Below, one piece after another: positions 62,498 through 64,000 of a stretch of DNA of 64,000 bases. The stretch is taken from positions 3,541,071 to 3,605,070 of the forward strand of contig NZ_CP110679.1 of NCBI RefSeq assembly GCF_026167525.1, in the 5' to 3' direction. Under the pieces are notes generated by a model, which was given only the letters and a program-made list of their open reading frames with translations, searched no databases and was not told the origin of the DNA. Position 1 is the stretch's first letter; each line of letters opens with the position of its first letter. Both the position numbers and the translations under genes were made by a program. The DNA is from Sphingomonas sp. M1-B02. Lineage in GTDB: Bacteria; Pseudomonadota; Alphaproteobacteria; Sphingomonadales; Sphingomonadaceae.

Positions 62498-63307
62498 ATG
62501 CCGGAGCTTCCTGAAGTCGAAACAACCGTCCGCGGGCTGCGGCCCGTGCTGGAAGGGCAGCGGATCGAGCGGGTGACCGTGCGGCGCGGCGACCTGCGGC
62601 GGCCGTTTCCGGTCGACCTGGGGCAGCGGCTGACGGGGGCTACGGTGACCGGCCTCTCGCGGCGCGCGAAATATGGGCTGGTGGAGACCGATCGCGGCGA
62701 CACGCTGGTCTTTCATCTCGGCATGTCCGGGCGCTGGCGGATCGACCCTGAGGAGCTGGGAAAGCACGATCATTTCATCGTCGAGACGGCGAACCATCGG
62801 CTGGCGCTCAACGATGCGCGGCGATTCGGGTCGATCGACCTGGTGCCGACGTCGGACGTGGCGGCCTGGCCGGCGTTCCAGGCGCTCGGGCCCGAGCCAC
62901 TGGGAGCGGATTTTTCCGCGGCGCAGCTGGCCAAGGCATTCAAGAACCGCATCGCGCCGGTGAAGGCGCTGCTGCTCGACCAGCGAATCGTGGCGGGGCT
63001 GGGCAATATCTATGTGTGCGAGGCGCTGTATCTCGCGCGGATCGCCCCCACCCGGCCGGCGGGGACGATCAGCAAGGCGCGGTTGGGCCGGCTGGTGAGC
63101 GCGGTGCGCGAGGTGCTGACCGCGGCGATCGAGGCGGGGGGATCGACGCTGAAGGACTATGCGCGCCCCGATGGCGAACTGGGTTACTTCGCCAAGCAGT
63201 GGCGCGTATATGGCCGCGAGGGACTGCCCTGCGAATGCGGCGGCCTGGTCGAGCGGCGAGTCGATGGCGGGCGATCCACTTTCTGGTGCCCGCATTGTCA
63301 GAAGTGA
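62498..63307 (+). CDS. mutM: Formamidopyrimidine-DNA glycosylase (Fpg/MutM)
   Basis: A 269-residue bifunctional DNA glycosylase/AP lyase that removes 8-oxoguanine. It starts MPELPEVETTVRGL, with the catalytic Pro1 (after Met removal) and Glu. KVKALLLDQ-type Lys and the H2TH segment (LLDQRIVAGLGNIYVCEALY) follow. The C-terminal zinc finger reads PCECGG...FWCPHCQK. The first knuckle is C-x-C here, one residue shorter than the common C-x2-C, while the second is C-x2-C. Its place ahead of rpsT and near ubiE is common in this lineage. Confidence 0.97.
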   Translation: MPELPEVETTVRGLRPVLEGQRIERVTVRRGDLRRPFPVDLGQRLTGATVTGLSRRAKYGLVETDRGDTLVFHLGMSGRWRIDPEELGKHDHFIVETANHRLALNDARRFGSIDLVPTSDVAAWPAFQALGPEPLGADFSAAQLAKAFKNRIAPVKALLLDQRIVAGLGNIYVCEALYLARIAPTRPAGTISKARLGRLVSAVREVLTAAIEAGGSTLKDYARPDGELGYFAKQWRVYGREGLPCECGGLVERRVDGGRSTFWCPHCQK

Positions 63308-63319
63308 CCGCGACAATGG

Positions 63320-63348
63320 TTGACCCGAATCACCCCAGAGGCTAAGGG
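63320..63348 (+). promoter_or_regulatory. Possible rpsT promoter
   Basis: A TTGACC (63320-63325) and TAAGGG (63343-63348) are 17 bases apart, upstream of rpsT. The -35 is good and the -10 poor, as is frequent in alphaproteobacteria. The leader then contains a GCCCG/CGGGC hairpin. Confidence 0.45.
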
Positions 63349-63413
63349 GCCCGTCTTTCCGGGCGTGGGCGGCTTGTCCCGCGCCCCTTCTATTTGAGCA
63401 GGAACGAGACCCG

Positions 63414-63677
63414 ATGGCGAATACGCCGCAAGCGAAGAAGCGTATCCGGCGGAACGATCGCCGTGCGGAAATCAACGGTGCGCGCGTCAGCCGCATCCGG
63501 ACCTTCATCAAGAAGGTCGAGTCGGCGCTCGACTCGGGCGACAAGGCCGCCGCCGCCGAAGCACTTGCGGCAGCACAGCCCGAACTGATGCGCGGCGTCG
63601 CCAAGGGCGTCCTGCACAAGAACACCGCCTCGCGGAAGTTCTCGCGGCTCAACAAGCGCGTCGCAACGCTCGCTTAA
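63414..63677 (+). CDS. rpsT: 30S ribosomal protein S20
   Basis: An 87-residue basic protein. The start [20 protein letters not shown] is the bS20 hallmark, followed by helices rich in Lys/Ala and [21 protein letters not shown] near the end. It binds 16S rRNA early in 30S assembly. It is well separated from mutM (106 bases) with its own likely promoter, and an intrinsic terminator follows. Confidence 0.98.
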   Translation: MANTPQAKKRIRRNDRRAEINGARVSRIRTFIKKVESALDSGDKAAAAEALAAAQPELMRGVAKGVLHKNTASRKFSRLNKRVATLA

Positions 63678-63701
63678 GCTTCACTTTTTTGCAACAATCG
63701 C

Positions 63702-63731
63702 CCCCGTCGGACCCGGTCCGGCGGGGTTTTT
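63702..63731 (+). terminator. Intrinsic terminator of rpsT
   Basis: Stem CCCCGTCGGACC (63702-63713) pairs with GGTCCGGCGGGG (63715-63726), eleven Watson-Crick pairs and one G-U, then TTTTT. Confidence 0.9.
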
Positions 63732-64000
63732 CGCGTGTGCACAATAGCCTGCGACCCCCGGCGAGGGTTAACCGCCGCTAACCCGCAGAAACGCACGAGT
63801 CGGAGTGCCAACAGCGGCCCCGATGCCGCTAAGTATCTGAAATAGAACAGCCTAAATATAGAATCGGCGGTTTTCCGTGGCTTGTGGCGAGTCAACAAAA
63901 CTATTTCAGTTTGTTTACGTAGGCGGCCCTTGCTCGACTCCGATTCTCGTACCTAAAACAGAGTTCCGGCCGCTTCTCGCCGCCGGGGTTTGTAACGCTC
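63732..64000 (+). promoter_or_regulatory. Region downstream of rpsT, presumed dnaA leader
   Basis: About 270 bases after the rpsT terminator with no gene. The middle (63835-63925) is AT-rich for this genome. A near-match to a CtrA site (TTAACCGCCGCTAACC) is at about 63767-63782, and imperfect DnaA-box-like words (TGTGCACAA near 63736) occur. In many alphaproteobacteria dnaA follows rpsT, so this may be its promoter region. The gene itself is not in the window. Confidence 0.4.

Overview
The window is GC-rich, gene-dense chromosomal DNA from an alphaproteobacterium, most likely a Sphingomonas or close relative. The evidence is an HWE-type PAS kinase paired with a single-domain receiver, a fused CysNC, the mutM/ubiE/ubiB/rpsT group, a non-cluster flavin-dependent halogenase beside GH2 glycosidases, and typical sphingomonad intergenic palindromes. 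No rRNA, tRNA, CRISPR array or transposase was recognised.

Layout. 1-1342 is the 3' part of glmS. 1397-13346 is a surface-protein locus: a DUF6916-like protein, a GNAT acetyltransferase and three tandem phage-tail-collar proteins, divergent from a giant autotransporter of about 3,000 residues built from Ig-like modules. 13375-20906 holds signalling genes: a four-PAS HWE kinase with receiver, a CoA-ester lyase, a REC-GGDEF-EAL protein and a CHASE4-like sensor kinase. 21044-26014 has a membrane-SET fusion and the sulfate activation operon cysD-cysNC-cysQ. 26087-32117 has ugd, a tiny independent antisense-side transcription unit, and a second c-di-GMP/phosphorelay module (EAL protein, TPR hybrid kinase, receiver). 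32223-37486 carries an MFS permease, rpsU, an FKBP isomerase, a phosphatase, a small secreted protein and a PDZ-M48 protease. 37491-43932 supplies surface-sugar precursors (wecC, wecB, galU, a WbpA-like dehydrogenase, a uronate epimerase). 43929-47428 is a tight operon: membrane protein, coaBC, dut, a ThiF-like E1, and the epimerase. 47623-60030 looks accessory: two secreted GH2 enzymes, an aldo/keto reductase, a halogenase, a CPA2 antiporter, a toxin-antitoxin pair, and an alcohol dehydrogenase with a LysR regulator. 60034-63677 returns to core genes (ubiB, ubiE, mutM, rpsT). The window ends in the leader region where dnaA is often found in this lineage.

Themes. Envelope and surface construction recurs: amino-sugar supply (glmS, wecB, wecC, the WbpA-like enzyme, galU, ugd, epimerase), the giant adhesin and the collar proteins. 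Two independent c-di-GMP modules could control a surface-attached lifestyle. The 46.3-60.0 kb block separates coaBC-dut from ubiE-ubiB, genes that adjoin in many alphaproteobacteria, so it is probably an inserted or rearranged accessory region. Palindromic intergenic repeats are frequent. Two copies of one family lie inside operons and appear to supply the ribosome-binding site of the downstream gene.

Most enzyme names rest on clear motifs. The collar/adhesin locus, the membrane-SET fusion and the small 27.5-27.7 kb unit are the parts least explained by known biology.
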